Assembly (NCBI RefSeq): GCF_018320785.1
Contig: NC_054866.1
Coordinates: 34,759,000 to 34,822,999, forward strand
Source of the DNA: Cheilinus undulatus
Lineage: Eukaryota > Chordata > Actinopteri > Labriformes > Labridae
Direction of reading: 5' to 3'
DNA length: 64,000 nt
Positions within the stretch are counted from its first letter, which is position 1, and every line of letters starts with the position of its first letter. Positions 20,226-32,045 of this stretch are shown here, one piece after another. Position numbers and translations under genes: made by a program. A model generated the notes under the pieces. The model was not told the DNA's origin. It searched no databases and saw only the letters and a program-made list of their open reading frames with translations.

Positions 20226-23116
20226 CTTTTGTTCATGTGTGAATGATTTTTATCTATCTGATGATGTGAGATGTGAGAAGCTCATGAAATGTAAAAATTA
20301 TATTAGATGAATTTAAATGAGAGCATACTTGATCATTAATTTACATAAGTCAATCATCAGGTCAAAATGTGGTTGATTCTCTCTTGTTCATGTACTAAAA
20401 GGCCCCATGGAGAAAAAAAACTTAAGAATTTGGGTGCAAAAATAGGTAATTTGTAATTCAAAAGTTATTTCTCTTCAATTCTTGAATAAAACAGCATGCA
20501 GCTGTGGCAAACTCAAAACTATGCTTCAGACATGTCACAGATACTGTATGTAGCACTGAAGGACCCGACCAAACTGGAGTATGATTTACTGATTTACTCC
20601 TTCATATGGCAAAGCTTTTTGTTATTGATTAATTGTAAGGCTTCCCATCAATAGAGGACAACTTTACTGGGCCTTGGTTGAGTTTGGCTTGGTGCACGTT
20701 TTCATTTCAACTGTCAATAGTTGGAATAGTTGAGAAGCCTGGAAAGAGTGTTATCATTTGTTTGTATTTTTTAAATAATTAGTATTATTATTGAATCAAA
20801 AGTAACTAAATTAATTGGTTGACAGACTTAAATTTGTATCAAAAAGAGTGGTAAAGAAATAAATTTGAAGTATTGTAAGCATTTTCTGAATATGGGGGTT
20901 GGAAAGCTAAAATTGTATATATTTACTCATACTTTGGGAATAAGCTAATAAACACAAAAAATAATGTCAAGGAAATAATACAAGTAAATTTATCTAACCA
21001 TAGTAAAAAACACTGCACATTGATATATGAAAATTAGAGTTTAAAAATCATAAAATGCATAGATATTCATAAAACTCTGAAACATTTTTTGCATGGCTGG
21101 CTGGCTAAGGGGGGCCATGTGCAATTTTCTTTTTTTGGGGCCCAAAATTCCTAGCTACGCCCCTGCCAGAAGACTACATGACACCTTGCAACAATTATTT
21201 TGTCTGATGTTCAGAGTGGGTGTCATGGTTTGACTGGTGCTGAATTAACTGGTGACGCTCCATCAAACATTCAATTATGCTGTATTAATGTTAATAGAAA
21301 AGGGTTAATAGAGTCCAAATATATTTTTTAAAAGATTAACATAGGAAAAAAAAAAAGAGGTGACTTTGCAGATGCCTGTTCAAACAAAATGAACACTAGT
21401 GGCTCATTAATAGTGCTTAATGACTGTGCCAACACTTTCTTTTAAAACTAGGTATTCTTATTGAAATTCTCTGTTCATGAAATACAAATCAAGAGGCAAA
21501 TACTGTGAGTCTCATGTTATGATGAATGAAAGTTTTAGTGGTCCCCAGAAGATTTTCAGGTCTCAAACTGAGCCCCAATGCACTGAAGTTTGGGAAAGGC
21601 TGTAAGTGACAAACACAAAAGTTGTAATTTGTGGACAGCTTTCTCCCTCATTTTATTATAAACATGCTTTAAATGGAAACTAAGACATACTATTTGGCAA
21701 ATAAGCCTTGTGGGATACTGGCTGGACTGATATGGCAACTTAAATCAAGTCAAGCTGCACCCTGTAGTGATGTTTCATTTGTGTATGAGCCAGTTTTAAG
21801 AACAAACCTTTACATGATCTACAGTAGCTGGCACCTGTTTAAGCACCGTTTTTTCCATGTTTTTCTTGCCAAAGAAGACATAAAAAGAAATTTAAATGCT
21901 ACCAAATGAAGAGTTATTTGGGAGCTTAAAGACAGCTCTAATTTCTAAGCTGAGCCAAATGATCCACTGAAATCGAATTCCCACTGATATGAGCAATGCT
22001 GGATGGGCATTGGCTGTGGAAACCAAACTAAATTTAAGATTTATTGAACCTCTTCTCTTTTTTTCTATGCTACCAACCTCAACATAACTGGCTATCAGTG
22101 TCAGACTAGCTGTACAAGGATATTGTTACCTCACTCCTCTTCTTCCTCCCTAACTACAGTACAGGACAGCTGCTGTGGCTCATTTAGTACAGGTAACTTG
22201 CAGTTCTAGCTAATTTAGCAGGTAAAACAGTGAAGGAGGTGGAACATTTCTGAACTGGTCACTGTTACTAACAGACACACTAGGCTTTAACCTGCACCGG
22301 AGCATCAACACTACACTTTTCCTTCTAGCTCTCTCTCCATATACTTTACCCATCAACCAGGGACAGGCTTGTGCTGGTAACAGTATGCGAAATTAGAGTT
22401 TTCTGAGACATCTGACCCCCAACATAAACGTTTCCAGTCAGCTCCAAATCCTGATCTGAGTCAAGCCAGGGAGAGTTAATCAGTATCTAAACTAGACACT
22501 TCATTTTTTTTTATAAATAATTATTTATTGTACAACTTTAGAAAAAAAAAAAGAAATGTGCAACATCTTTAGTGACTCTATATTCAAAAGGGTAGTGTGT
22601 CTGACATCCAGATAGGAACTCCTAGGGCTGCTTAGCCTCAAGGGTTGCAGGAAATGCTTGGCATATAGTACATGCCAAATTTTTCTCCACACCTTAAAAT
22701 GCTTAATTAATTAGTTTATTATTAGTTGTAGAGCATTTAGCAGGACCTACAATCTGGCTCACTCTCTTCTCCTTAGAAGATTGTCCTTTCCTGAGCCTTC
22801 AGGAGGTCTTCCTTTTTTCTAATAACAGCCTGAGTGAGTTTATGAGTTGGTGTTTAAAGGTCTGTATGCTGGAGTGAGCTCATGGAAAAGATGTTAAATA
22901 TATAGTTTCAAAACTCCTCTCTTTCTTCTTTCAGGCTGTTCATGCTTTCCAAATCAAACTAAGGTTAATTTCTACCTGCCAACTATTTCTCTGTCTGAAG
23001 ACAGTCTATACCAGTGGTACTCAACTTTATTCTACCCAAGAGCCATATTGTCTTAAAATACTTTAGCAAGAGCCACATTCCAGGATGTAAGGAAGATCCA
23101 TAGATCAGCATATAGA
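20226..23116. other. Intergenic, no gene seen
   Basis: Downstream of robo3. AT-rich. At 21,100-21,170 a stretch ending ggggcccaaaattcctagctacgcccctg resembles a common fish repeat terminus. Short open frames have no recognisable family. Nothing else supportable. Confidence 0.4.
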
Positions 23117-23117
23117 A

Positions 23118-23134
23118 ATATATATATATATATA
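23118..23134 (+). repeat. TA microsatellite
   Basis: A (TA)n run immediately abutting the left end of the Tc1-type MITE; a second, longer (TA)n run lies just beyond its right end at 23,691-23,721. The element appears to have inserted into a TA repeat, as TA-targeting transposons do. Confidence 0.8.
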
Positions 23135-23680
23135 CAGTGCTTAACAAATTTATTAGACCACCTGTCTCAGAGACCATCCAGCATCATGAAGTGCTTTAAT
23201 GCGGACTCTTTATTTTCAGTGAGCTCTCCACGTTTTACCATTTTGAACAAGAATGAGGAATTTCAAACTGAATTCACCTTTTTATACCCAAATTTGAGCC
23301 AGCTCACTGGGCTTTTCTGAGAAGTCAGAAATTAATCAAGCGTAACATTCAACCACTTAAACTCATTTCTCTGTTCAGGAATGCAAGTAAATAACTATAA
23401 TTTGACATATTAGTCAAGAAATAATAGTGTGCTTTACTATTTTTCAGTTTTTTCTGTAAATCAGTAATTTTGAAAATTCATGGATAACAATAATAATTAT
23501 ATTTTAGCATTAAAAATATCATTTGGGTTAAAGAGCTTCTATATATTGGTGGAATAATCATTGCTGAAACATAAAAAATGATTTTGGTTTTACCAATTTT
23601 TACCAATGCTGTTAATTTAGGGCAGTTGTGGCATAAACCTTACTTTGGGTGGTGGTCTAATAAATTTGTTGAGCACTGTA
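23133..23680 (+). mobile_element. Tc1/mariner-type MITE, copy 1
   Basis: Left end tacagtgcttaacaaattta, right end taaatttgttgagcactgta: near-perfect terminal inverted repeats of 28 bp with one mismatch. The termini are TA, fitting Tc1/mariner target choice. The interior is AT-rich and non-coding, and matches copy 2 at 53,616-54,147 throughout (for example gcatcatgaagtgctttaat, aaattcatggataacaataa). Short frames inside are not genes. Confidence 0.85.
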
Positions 23681-23688
23681 TAAAAAAA

Positions 23689-23721
<33 letters not shown>

Positions 23722-23727
<6 letters not shown>

Positions 23728-26025
23728 GCAAGTCCCACCTGGTCTAATGACACGTTGAAAAATTAGTTTGAGCTCTGAGATGCTTTTCAAAGAGCTGATG
23801 AATGATGGATGGCAATTATTGATCTCTACATTTACTGTAGTTCTGTGGCTCTGTTCAACTTAATAGAGATGTTTTCTATTTTTACCACTTATTATTGATG
23901 CTTTTAGCTAAAGGGGGAGGGGCCTCATACTGGTCTTTGCCGTGGGCCTCAGAATGACTGAACCAGGCCCTGCCTCACACCTTCAGCTATCATAGACACA
24001 TCGTTCCTCCCCGCCTCATTCTGTAGCTTTGGTTCCCTGTTTCTGCTCTTTTGACAGTATTTATTATCAGTAGTACATTAAAGATCAGGTAAGACATCCA
24101 TGTTTGGACAAGTTTTGCTAGATATTACGTTATCTCAACATGTGATCCGTGTGTGTGGGTCACTGATGACCCACGACGTGTATCGCAATGATCACCATAA
24201 AATATGAGTGTGGAAGAGCATGGGCAGGAAGTGACTGAAGAAACTTGTCAAAACGAGGGCAGAAGAAGCTTCAGTTTGAACACGACAGCACTACTGAATG
24301 AATGACCTTACTGAAGAGATGTACCACCAGCAGAATTCCTCTGCTCTCTTACGTACATTCCTCTGTCGCGCGCACCCGACGATAATAGTATAAAGTATTA
24401 AAAGGAAATAAAGGTCTTCATTTAGACTTGGCACTAAAGAGCTAAAGGTGACTGGAGAGCCATGGGCTGAGTGTCTCTGCTCAATACATTAAGCAGAAAG
24501 TAACGTAATGGTGTGGTGCATTCCTTCATTAATTTCATCACTGTTTTTACTGTAATTATATTTAGGGGGGCTGAGGAACATTTTAGGGTGACTTCAGCCC
24601 TCCATAAATGGCCTAATGACATCCCTGGGAACTCCCCCATTATGGAGTCCAGACACTGGTGGTGAAAGAAGGTGCTAGATAAGGTGCTAGATATGTTACT
24701 GGGATGCCATCTGAAGAACTGCACAGGGGGTGAGAGGGTTGCCTGGATCCACGCTAAAGACAAACTGACAGTAGCAGGGAAGTTTTAAAGCAGGCAGTAG
24801 CAAGATGACTGATTCATAAAGGTTGTGTTTAGAGCTGGTTGGTTTGGTACTTGAAGAGTAAACGGCCATAATCGGCTGATCAGTGGAGCAGGAAAGAGCA
24901 AAAAGAGAAAAAGAGTAAATAATTTGAATGAATGAATATGGAACAGTCTTTCTGCTTTCAGTCTTCATGTGAAGTGCTTGGCAAAAGTCCAGTTCTAGTG
25001 GAGTTGTGTTACTAATTTCTGTTGGCAGGGCCTACAACTCTATTATCATTGAATAAAATTCAACTCTATTTTCACATCAGTTCTTGTGTATTCTTCTTGG
25101 AGAACTATTGAATAAAAGTATTGTTGAACTCAAGATCATGCTGTTGAACTGGATAAGTATCATCCACATATCTTGGACTTACAACATCAATAAATCATTT
25201 AAATTAATGTTATAAATGAGAGAATGTGAATTGTAGTAATAGTAGTAATAGTAGTATTTTTGGCTGACCGCCGAGGTCAGCCCTACACATGGGTCTGTCT
25301 GTCACTGACTGAGTGACTGACTGAGTGACTCTACTCTCAGAGCCGTGCCTACAGAGATGCACTATTGGCGGGGTTTTGTTGTTCTGAAAGAAGTCAGTAG
25401 TGGCTGCCTTCACTGCGGTAAATACCTTGGAAATAGCTTTAGCATTGCGTCTGTTTTACTAGAACTGGACCACGTTTCTGTATGAAATAAAGAATAAAAA
25501 CAACCCAAAAGCTTTTTATGTTGTGAAAGACATTTTAGCTATCTTGGCATGAGTGTGTGATAGTTAAGGGGGAAAGGGTTTCTTGTTGTGTGACTCCTTA
25601 GATACAATGGCTGCTAGTGGAGTGATTAGCTCGGAATTAGCAGCGGCGGCAGTTTGGTCTTTTTTAAAACACGGGCACAGAGCAACACTGAAAGCTTTCC
25701 GGAACAGAAAACATGTTTTCGCTCTACTCCTGGTCTGTTTCGGCATGGGTTTGCGGTCATGACAGTGGGGTTGTCCGGTGTATCCAAGGCCTGCTGCCAT
25801 CGTAGCTGTTAGCTCGGATGTCACTGTAGGAAAGTGGCAGTTTACTCAGAACTGAACCACATTTCTTTTTAAAACAAGAGCAAAGAGCTACACCAAAAGC
25901 TTGTCTTGGCAGAGATGTTTTTGCACGTCCCCTGAGTGGCTTTTGCACTATCTTTTGATGAAGCTCTGCCATTAACAGTTTAAGGCAGCGGTAGCTGGCA
26001 CAAGAGTAGTGGGCAAGGGCACTAC
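23722..26025. other. Intergenic, no gene seen
   Basis: Contains ggctgacc-gccga-ggtcagcc (8-bp inverted repeat, about 25,262-25,282) followed by a short tandem of ctgactgagtga (about 25,303-25,331). No recognisable coding sequence or transposase. Confidence 0.4.
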
Positions 26026-26029
26026 GTCT

Positions 26030-26245
26030 GACATTGGCAGACAAGATTTGACAAATTTTTCATGGGCGCCACCCATATACTCAGCTCTGCTGCTCATCCC
26101 ACAAATGCATGTTCCTTACAAATGCAGCACCATTTCAAAAGGAAATAAACAGGCTTTACATTGATAGAAGATTTATTGCCAGGAAGCATTGTTACAGTAA
26201 AAATAATCTAGAAACCAAACATTTCCTTACTTGTTGTGCTACTGT
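26030..26245 (+). repeat. Transposon 3'-terminal repeat, copy 1
   Basis: Matches 50,720-50,940, which follows a Tc1-like transposase fragment: shared segments include tactcagctctgctgctcat, cccacaaat-catgttcctt, acaaatg-gcaccattt and aataaacaggcttt. Here no transposase is present, so this is a solo end or a non-autonomous relative. Confidence 0.6.
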
Positions 26246-27286
26246 AAGTAAATCATATTTAACCTTCAAGCACACATAATTGAATAGTGCAGACTAAAGA
26301 TCACAATGATAGTATCAATCAGTGGCCATCAAACTATAACACACCCCCATCAAACTGAACTCTAATTTGTGTTTACAGTCAATTATCATGTCAGTATAAA
26401 AACCTGAGATGCAGTGTGGAGATATGATGAAATACTGATGAAACTTGTTAGCTTTGTGATGGAGATTCGACAACATAATGACAACAATCCTTAACTGTGT
26501 TTGAATTTGCAATTTACAGCCTATAGTTCTTGTAAAAATCATTCGCTCAAAGCCAACCAAGCATGTCTTTGTGACAAAAGCACAGTGTTCATATGTGAAG
26601 AAATCTCAAATGTTTTTCTATCGAAGCCAACAGTCTCTGAGAACTGAGTGAATTTCAGCTTTTCTCATTTCATACTCACAGTAAAATCATTTCTCCGAAA
26701 CAGGACACTGTGTAGGCTAAGATTTAACGCCTCCTTCAGCCTTTTGAGGAGTCATTTTGTGAATATGGCTTAATGAGGGGAGATGAGCATATTCTCACTG
26801 TACAGCAACTGAAATGTGTCAGCCGGAAAAAAAGGATATAAAAAGGCTCTCTCCGTGTCTGCACCTTGATGTTCTGTATGAGTCTCTTGTGTGCAGATTT
26901 CTTTGGTTGAAGCACTTCAGTATTTTGGCAGGCAGGGGAATGGATGCTGTGCAAAGTGAGTTGGACTCCACTGTATTTGGCATTTAGTGACTGTGTCCCA
27001 CCAGGCTGGGAGGATAATGGTAATCCCATGCAATTTGAAGGGGTTATGCAATTTAGAAGGGTTCTATAATTTTATGCTTTTAGGCCTGTAAGATGGATTA
27101 GGGTCTCAGTGGGTTATCCAAACCCCTCCCGCACAGAACAGCAACATGTATCAACAAACGGACTCAACTAGACAAACACTCCCTTTTTTTCATCTGCTAT
27201 AGGAACTTTCTTTTTTAAATTACACATTGTAACTGCTATTTTAAGGTGTAATATATAGAGTTTTGCATTAAAATGACTGGTTCTAT

Positions 27287-27332
<46 letters not shown>
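27287..27332 (+). repeat. GATA microsatellite
   Basis: About 11 uninterrupted GATA units, a typical highly polymorphic fish microsatellite, lying at the left edge of the TAGCT-rich block. Confidence 0.95.
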
Positions 27333-28790
27333 GAAATACACAGAGAGCTACGTAGTTAATGTTACTACACAGACCAATGTAGCTAAGTTAGTTTTAGCAA
27401 CATGAGCTTTAGCAAACATAGCTAAAACTAAACTAGCTACAATAACGTGCCTTACATTGCTGCTTTGTAAGCTTAGCTTAGTGTTGCTACATTAGCTATG
27501 TAACTATGTTAGCTATGTAGCTCCATTATCCATTGCAAAGTTAGTTGAGCAGCATGATTTTTGGCAAACTTAACCAAAGCTAATTTAATTACACAGATAA
27601 TGTAGATACATAGCTAATGTAGCTGCTTTGTGATCTAAGTATTAGCTCTGTAGCTCCATTAGCTATGTACCTCTGTTATCTTCATCCTACAAATTTAATA
27701 GATCTATGTAAGCTAAACTCGTCAATGAAATTTTTTCTTGTAAGCAGACCGTTTACTTTAAAGTTTTTAAATCAGTTTTTGGAAGTCAGGTTTTTGGCTT
27801 TCAACTTTTTGTATTCTAACCCTTACATAAACCTGTCCCCTTACACTAAACAGATTATTCATCCGATTTTATTTTGAAAGTTAAGCATGTATTCCTATTT
27901 TGAGATATACCGTATCTCAGAAAGGTCGTGAGAATGGCAATCAGAAATGAGCTTGTCCTCCATGAAAACATTCTAATATAGCTTAGCTGCATAAGCTATG
28001 TAGCTTAGGTAGCTACATAAGCTACCTAAGCTACATAGCTAATGCAGCTAATATAGCTTAGCTGCATTAGCTATGTAGCTTATGTAGCTATGGAGCTTTA
28101 GCTAGGTTTGCTAATGCTCACAGCTTACTTGGCTACTTTGGCTTACATACTAATGTTAACTACATAGCCAGAGTAGCTACGTTAAAGTGAGCCACCATGT
28201 GCTTATCTCCTTCTGAAACAGGTATATACATAATCTATCCAATGGTAAGACCTCTGACCTTTTGTCTATTTTATTTCTGGAATGTTCCTCTGTCTGTAAT
28301 GTTTGCAGTGTGGTTATTTCATGAATAAAACTGCCAGAATTTGTTTATGAATAAAGTTGAATTTAAGAAACAAAATCTAAAACTGGAAATATGTTGTACT
28401 GGCACTTCTATTCCCCTCAGTAATGGTCTGAGATCTAGGGTCTTAAGCCAGACTGTCGTGGCCTCTCAGGGCTCCCTTACACCGGCGTTGTTAGAGCATT
28501 GCAGGTTTCATGGTTTCACTTTTGGCTTCCAAACTGGTTGAGATATCAAAGAAAGCTCATGTCTTTTATGCACAAATTGAACTGAAATTCATGTTGAACA
28601 TAAAGAAAAACTTCTTGAGAGTGAAAATGACCTTCTTTTTCAAACTTAGCTCATTTATCATTCTGCACTCTGAAGGTCAGACATACTTGTATTTCAAATA
28701 TGAGAAAAACACTTTTTTTTTGAGAGACTTTAAATTTTCCACAGTTTCATAGTATGTATTACAAAAACCCAGCTGTATCATATTGAGTTA
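27333..28790 (+). repeat. TAGCT-rich palindromic repeat, copy B
   Basis: From 27,340 to 28,190 the DNA is dominated by the self-complementary word TAGCTA and its neighbours (agctatgtagct, agctacatagct). The densest part, 27,974-28,110, holds a 28-bp hairpin and a 75-bp direct repeat. Beyond 28,185 the sequence parallels the repeat at 18,830-19,215. No protein-coding potential. Confidence 0.7.
27986..28048 (+). repeat. Near-perfect inverted repeat (28-bp arms, 7-bp loop)
   Basis: Left arm 27,986-28,013 and right arm 28,021-28,048 are reverse complements with one mismatch, around the loop tacataa. Could extrude as a cruciform. Confidence 0.9.
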
Positions 28791-31189
28791 GCTTCTATCT
28801 TTACAACTTCTTCACACCTAATCAGTAAGATTATGATGAGGATAAAAACAGCTTAAAGGAAGTCAGAATAGAATAAGTACTGATGAAAGCATCAATAACA
28901 GCCCTTGCAGCAGCAGGATTATCTCTTTTAAGTGTCCTTAATAAGGATGTGATTTTGACCTATCTGCTCCTCAGGTGTGCTGTGCCTGAGCCTTTATGCT
29001 AGATCATTAACTGGCAAAGAGTTGCACGTATAATAATTTGTCCAAAAATGATCAGAATAAAACAAAACATTTGTTAATCCTCTTCAGAAACCACTAAATT
29101 AAAGGTAGTTTACATAAGACATAAAAGGAAGAAAAGGCTCCAGGATGATAAAATATCAAAGCAAAAGAAAAAAAAAACTGAATATAAAATGGGGGGAAAA
29201 TATCAAAAGAATAAATCAGAAGGTTTAAACATAAATGAATAAAAAACAGGAGAACAAATTAATGTTCAAAGCCTCGGTTTAAAAGAACTGAGATGTTAAA
29301 TACAGGGAATTCTTGTTTGATAATGAAAAAAAAAAACATTTGAGGTAAGATGTGATGGCTCAGAGATAAATGATATATATATTATTTTTATCAAATAAGG
29401 TAAAAGTTGTCTAAAGATGAAGGTCTTCAATGAATCAAGATTGTCCTATAAACCCAAAATCACATGAAAGAAATCAAACTTGCTGCCAGACTTGCTGAAA
29501 CGCTCCATCTAGTGGCTATTAGTGAGACATGCAGGTCAGATGAAAATGCCTGACTTTTGGATTCTGTTGTTGTTTAGATGCTCAAACATATATCAGAAGC
29601 TTTACTTTAACATTTGCAATGACTCTGCTTTTAAAGGGACTCCAAATGAATCATGACAGCGTAACAGTGAGACAGCAGAGGCCTGAAAGTTACACAGCTA
29701 AATGGAAACCAGCTATGACTGCATAATGACTTCTGTTACCAAGCTGAACACCTTTATGTTCATTTCCCTGCACTCAGTTTTAAGACTTGTAAAGATTTTG
29801 AGAACTTGTTGAATTATTGTCAAGAAGGTTGCCTTAGACTAAAGCAAAATAAGTACATATATCTGCTGTTTACTTCTGACCTGGTGACTGCTGTGCAGCA
29901 CACACTTCCTTGACTTTCCCTGAATAAAAAAAAACTGTAATGACTTTTTTTTCTTATCCATTCAAAACTCTCTTCAGAACAAGAAATATTGGTGACTGAA
30001 GAAGGAAATAAGTGCTAATGTTTTAGCCAAATCTCTCCTTTTAAACTCCTACAAGACGTGGCAACAAATCATTTCATTATTTTATCACAGTTTTTCTGCT
30101 AAAACTTACAAAACCCACGACTCTTTCAGCTACCCACCTGCCAACTCATCTCCCTCTGTTCTGCAAAGATAAAACAACATAATGTAACTCTTTAAAACTT
30201 TCAAACAACAACTTAAAAAATGTGATTGTGTCCTTGCTGGTTAAAAGGAGAATGAAGCATCTCATACTCTATGTGTGCACCCTGGATGTCTGTTCTTACA
30301 CTTGTTTCCCCTTAGGTTGAGCAGGCAATATCCCAGGAGACGCACAACACGCCTTTCTGGCAGGAAGCTGCAAAGGCTAAGCTCTTCTTGTCTCTGCTGT
30401 GCTGTCAGAATGGACAACATGGCAACAAGATGTCAGACAGAAGAAACCTTGCTGGCCTTTCAGTTGCAAACTTTAGCCCAAAGATGTAGTCAGGGATGCT
30501 GTGATTGCCTAAATTCTGGAGAGGAACAATTGTTGTGGGTGCTTTAAGAGCAAAAATAGATGGTTAAACTTTAACTGGCTTACATGTGGTAATCTAGCCT
30601 CATTAGGTCACATGTTTTTGTCCTGTTCCTCCATGGATAATCTCTCTGTCCTCTGCATTCCAGTGATGACTCCATAGGCCCAACTAACTTACTGCCATCT
30701 TTGTAATGCCTGCGCTGTCACATTTAGTAGCCTGATAGCATACAGACTTAGCTTAACGACCTGGAAATCTAATAAACATTCACCTTTCAGCTGATGGATA
30801 AAGGAATAGTTTACCTTACACCTAAAAGGAAGTCCCAAAGGAAGAAGTGTGTCTCTCTCTATTACCCACCGATGCATGCATGAAACCGATGGCAAGACAT
30901 GACTCATCCTCATCATTACTCATCATATTTTCTTGTCTTTGTTTTGGTAATTGTGATGCCTGACTTATTGTCGGTTTCAGTGCTAAACATTGCACAGTGA
31001 CTTAATTTATCCCCCGCCGCCAGCCCACTTTACAAAGGCAAGTCTAGACTATACTCTTTCATATATTATTCATCAAGATGGACCCTGCATTAATCCACTA
31101 TGAGCTCAGCACTAAGCATCATTTAGCAAAGTTTCAGTGGCAAGGAGAAAATTCCATTCAGCAGGAAGAATCTTCAAGCAGAACAAGAC
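28791..31189. other. Intergenic, no gene seen
   Basis: AT-rich DNA between repeat copies. An open frame at 30,275-30,547 has no recognisable domain and no splice-supported continuation. Nothing further supportable. Confidence 0.4.
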
Positions 31190-32045
31190 TTAAGGTGAAC
31201 AACCGTATGCTGAAGCTGTGTTGAGGTTGTAAAGAGATCGAGGGAGATGCAGAAAAAGAGGGAAGGGGGTATGCAGACTGACAGAAGAGGGAGATACAGA
31301 AATGGAGATACAGAAAAATAGGAGAAGAGGGAGGTCCAGAAGGAGAGGAGAAGGAGACACAGAAAGAGAGAAGAGGGGGATGCAGAAAAACAGGAGAGGG
31401 AAATGCAGACACAGAGAAGAGGGAGATGCAGAAAATGACAATATTCAAATTGCAGAAAAAGTAGAAGAGGGAGGTGCAGAAAGACAGGAGAGGGAGATGC
31501 AGAAAATGAGAAAAGATGAAGATGCAGAACAAGAGGAGAAGGAAATGCAGACAGAGAGAGAACAAGAAGAGCGACAATAATAAGATAGATTCATGGCTGT
31601 CCTGACCTTAAATCTGCAGAAACCATGTTTCATTGGAGACTCAACATTCTAATATCAGTATTAGAGATAATGATGAAGAGGGGAGGACTGGCACTAGTTG
31701 TTATAGCAGTTTATGTTAACATGCAAAAAAGAAAAGGGAGGGGCAGAAGAAGCGAAGAGGACAATGCAGAAATAGAGGAGATGGAGATGCAGACAGATCA
31801 TTACCAATGAGTACAATTTTTAATAACTCTGTAAATTGCCATAAATCCACCTCAAACTTATTGTCTTGAATTTGGCCATAGTGTTATTAATGATGGTAAT
31901 GCTATGTGAATAATAGGCAGTAATAGCCATGTCTGATAGAAGACATTACCACTAGCTAAGAGGATGATGAAATAAAGTGGACTGATGTTAGTTATTATAG
32001 CAGTTGAAGTTAAAGAGCTGAGATTAGATTCACTTTCACACTTTC
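31190..32045 (+). repeat. Repeat with internal purine-rich minisatellite, copy 1
   Basis: A leader (aagctgtgttgaggttgtaaagagat) precedes about 370 bp of imperfect units of the type gagatgcagaaaaagagaaga. A tail follows (gacaataataag, attcatggctgtcctgacc, then atgatgaaataaag). The same leader, purine tract and tail recur at 51,200-52,130. Long open frames on both strands here are low-complexity artefacts of a stop-poor purine tract. Confidence 0.75.

Noticed and set aside
27287-28110. CRISPR-like array or satellite centromere unit
   Set aside because: Repeats are irregular, palindromic and lack uniform spacers, and the DNA is vertebrate nuclear; a microsatellite plus foldback repeat explains it.
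31158-31577. 139-codon Leu/Ser/Phe-rich open frame on the minus strand
   Set aside because: Produced by a purine-rich minisatellite that lacks stop codons in this direction; low complexity, no start context, no splice support.
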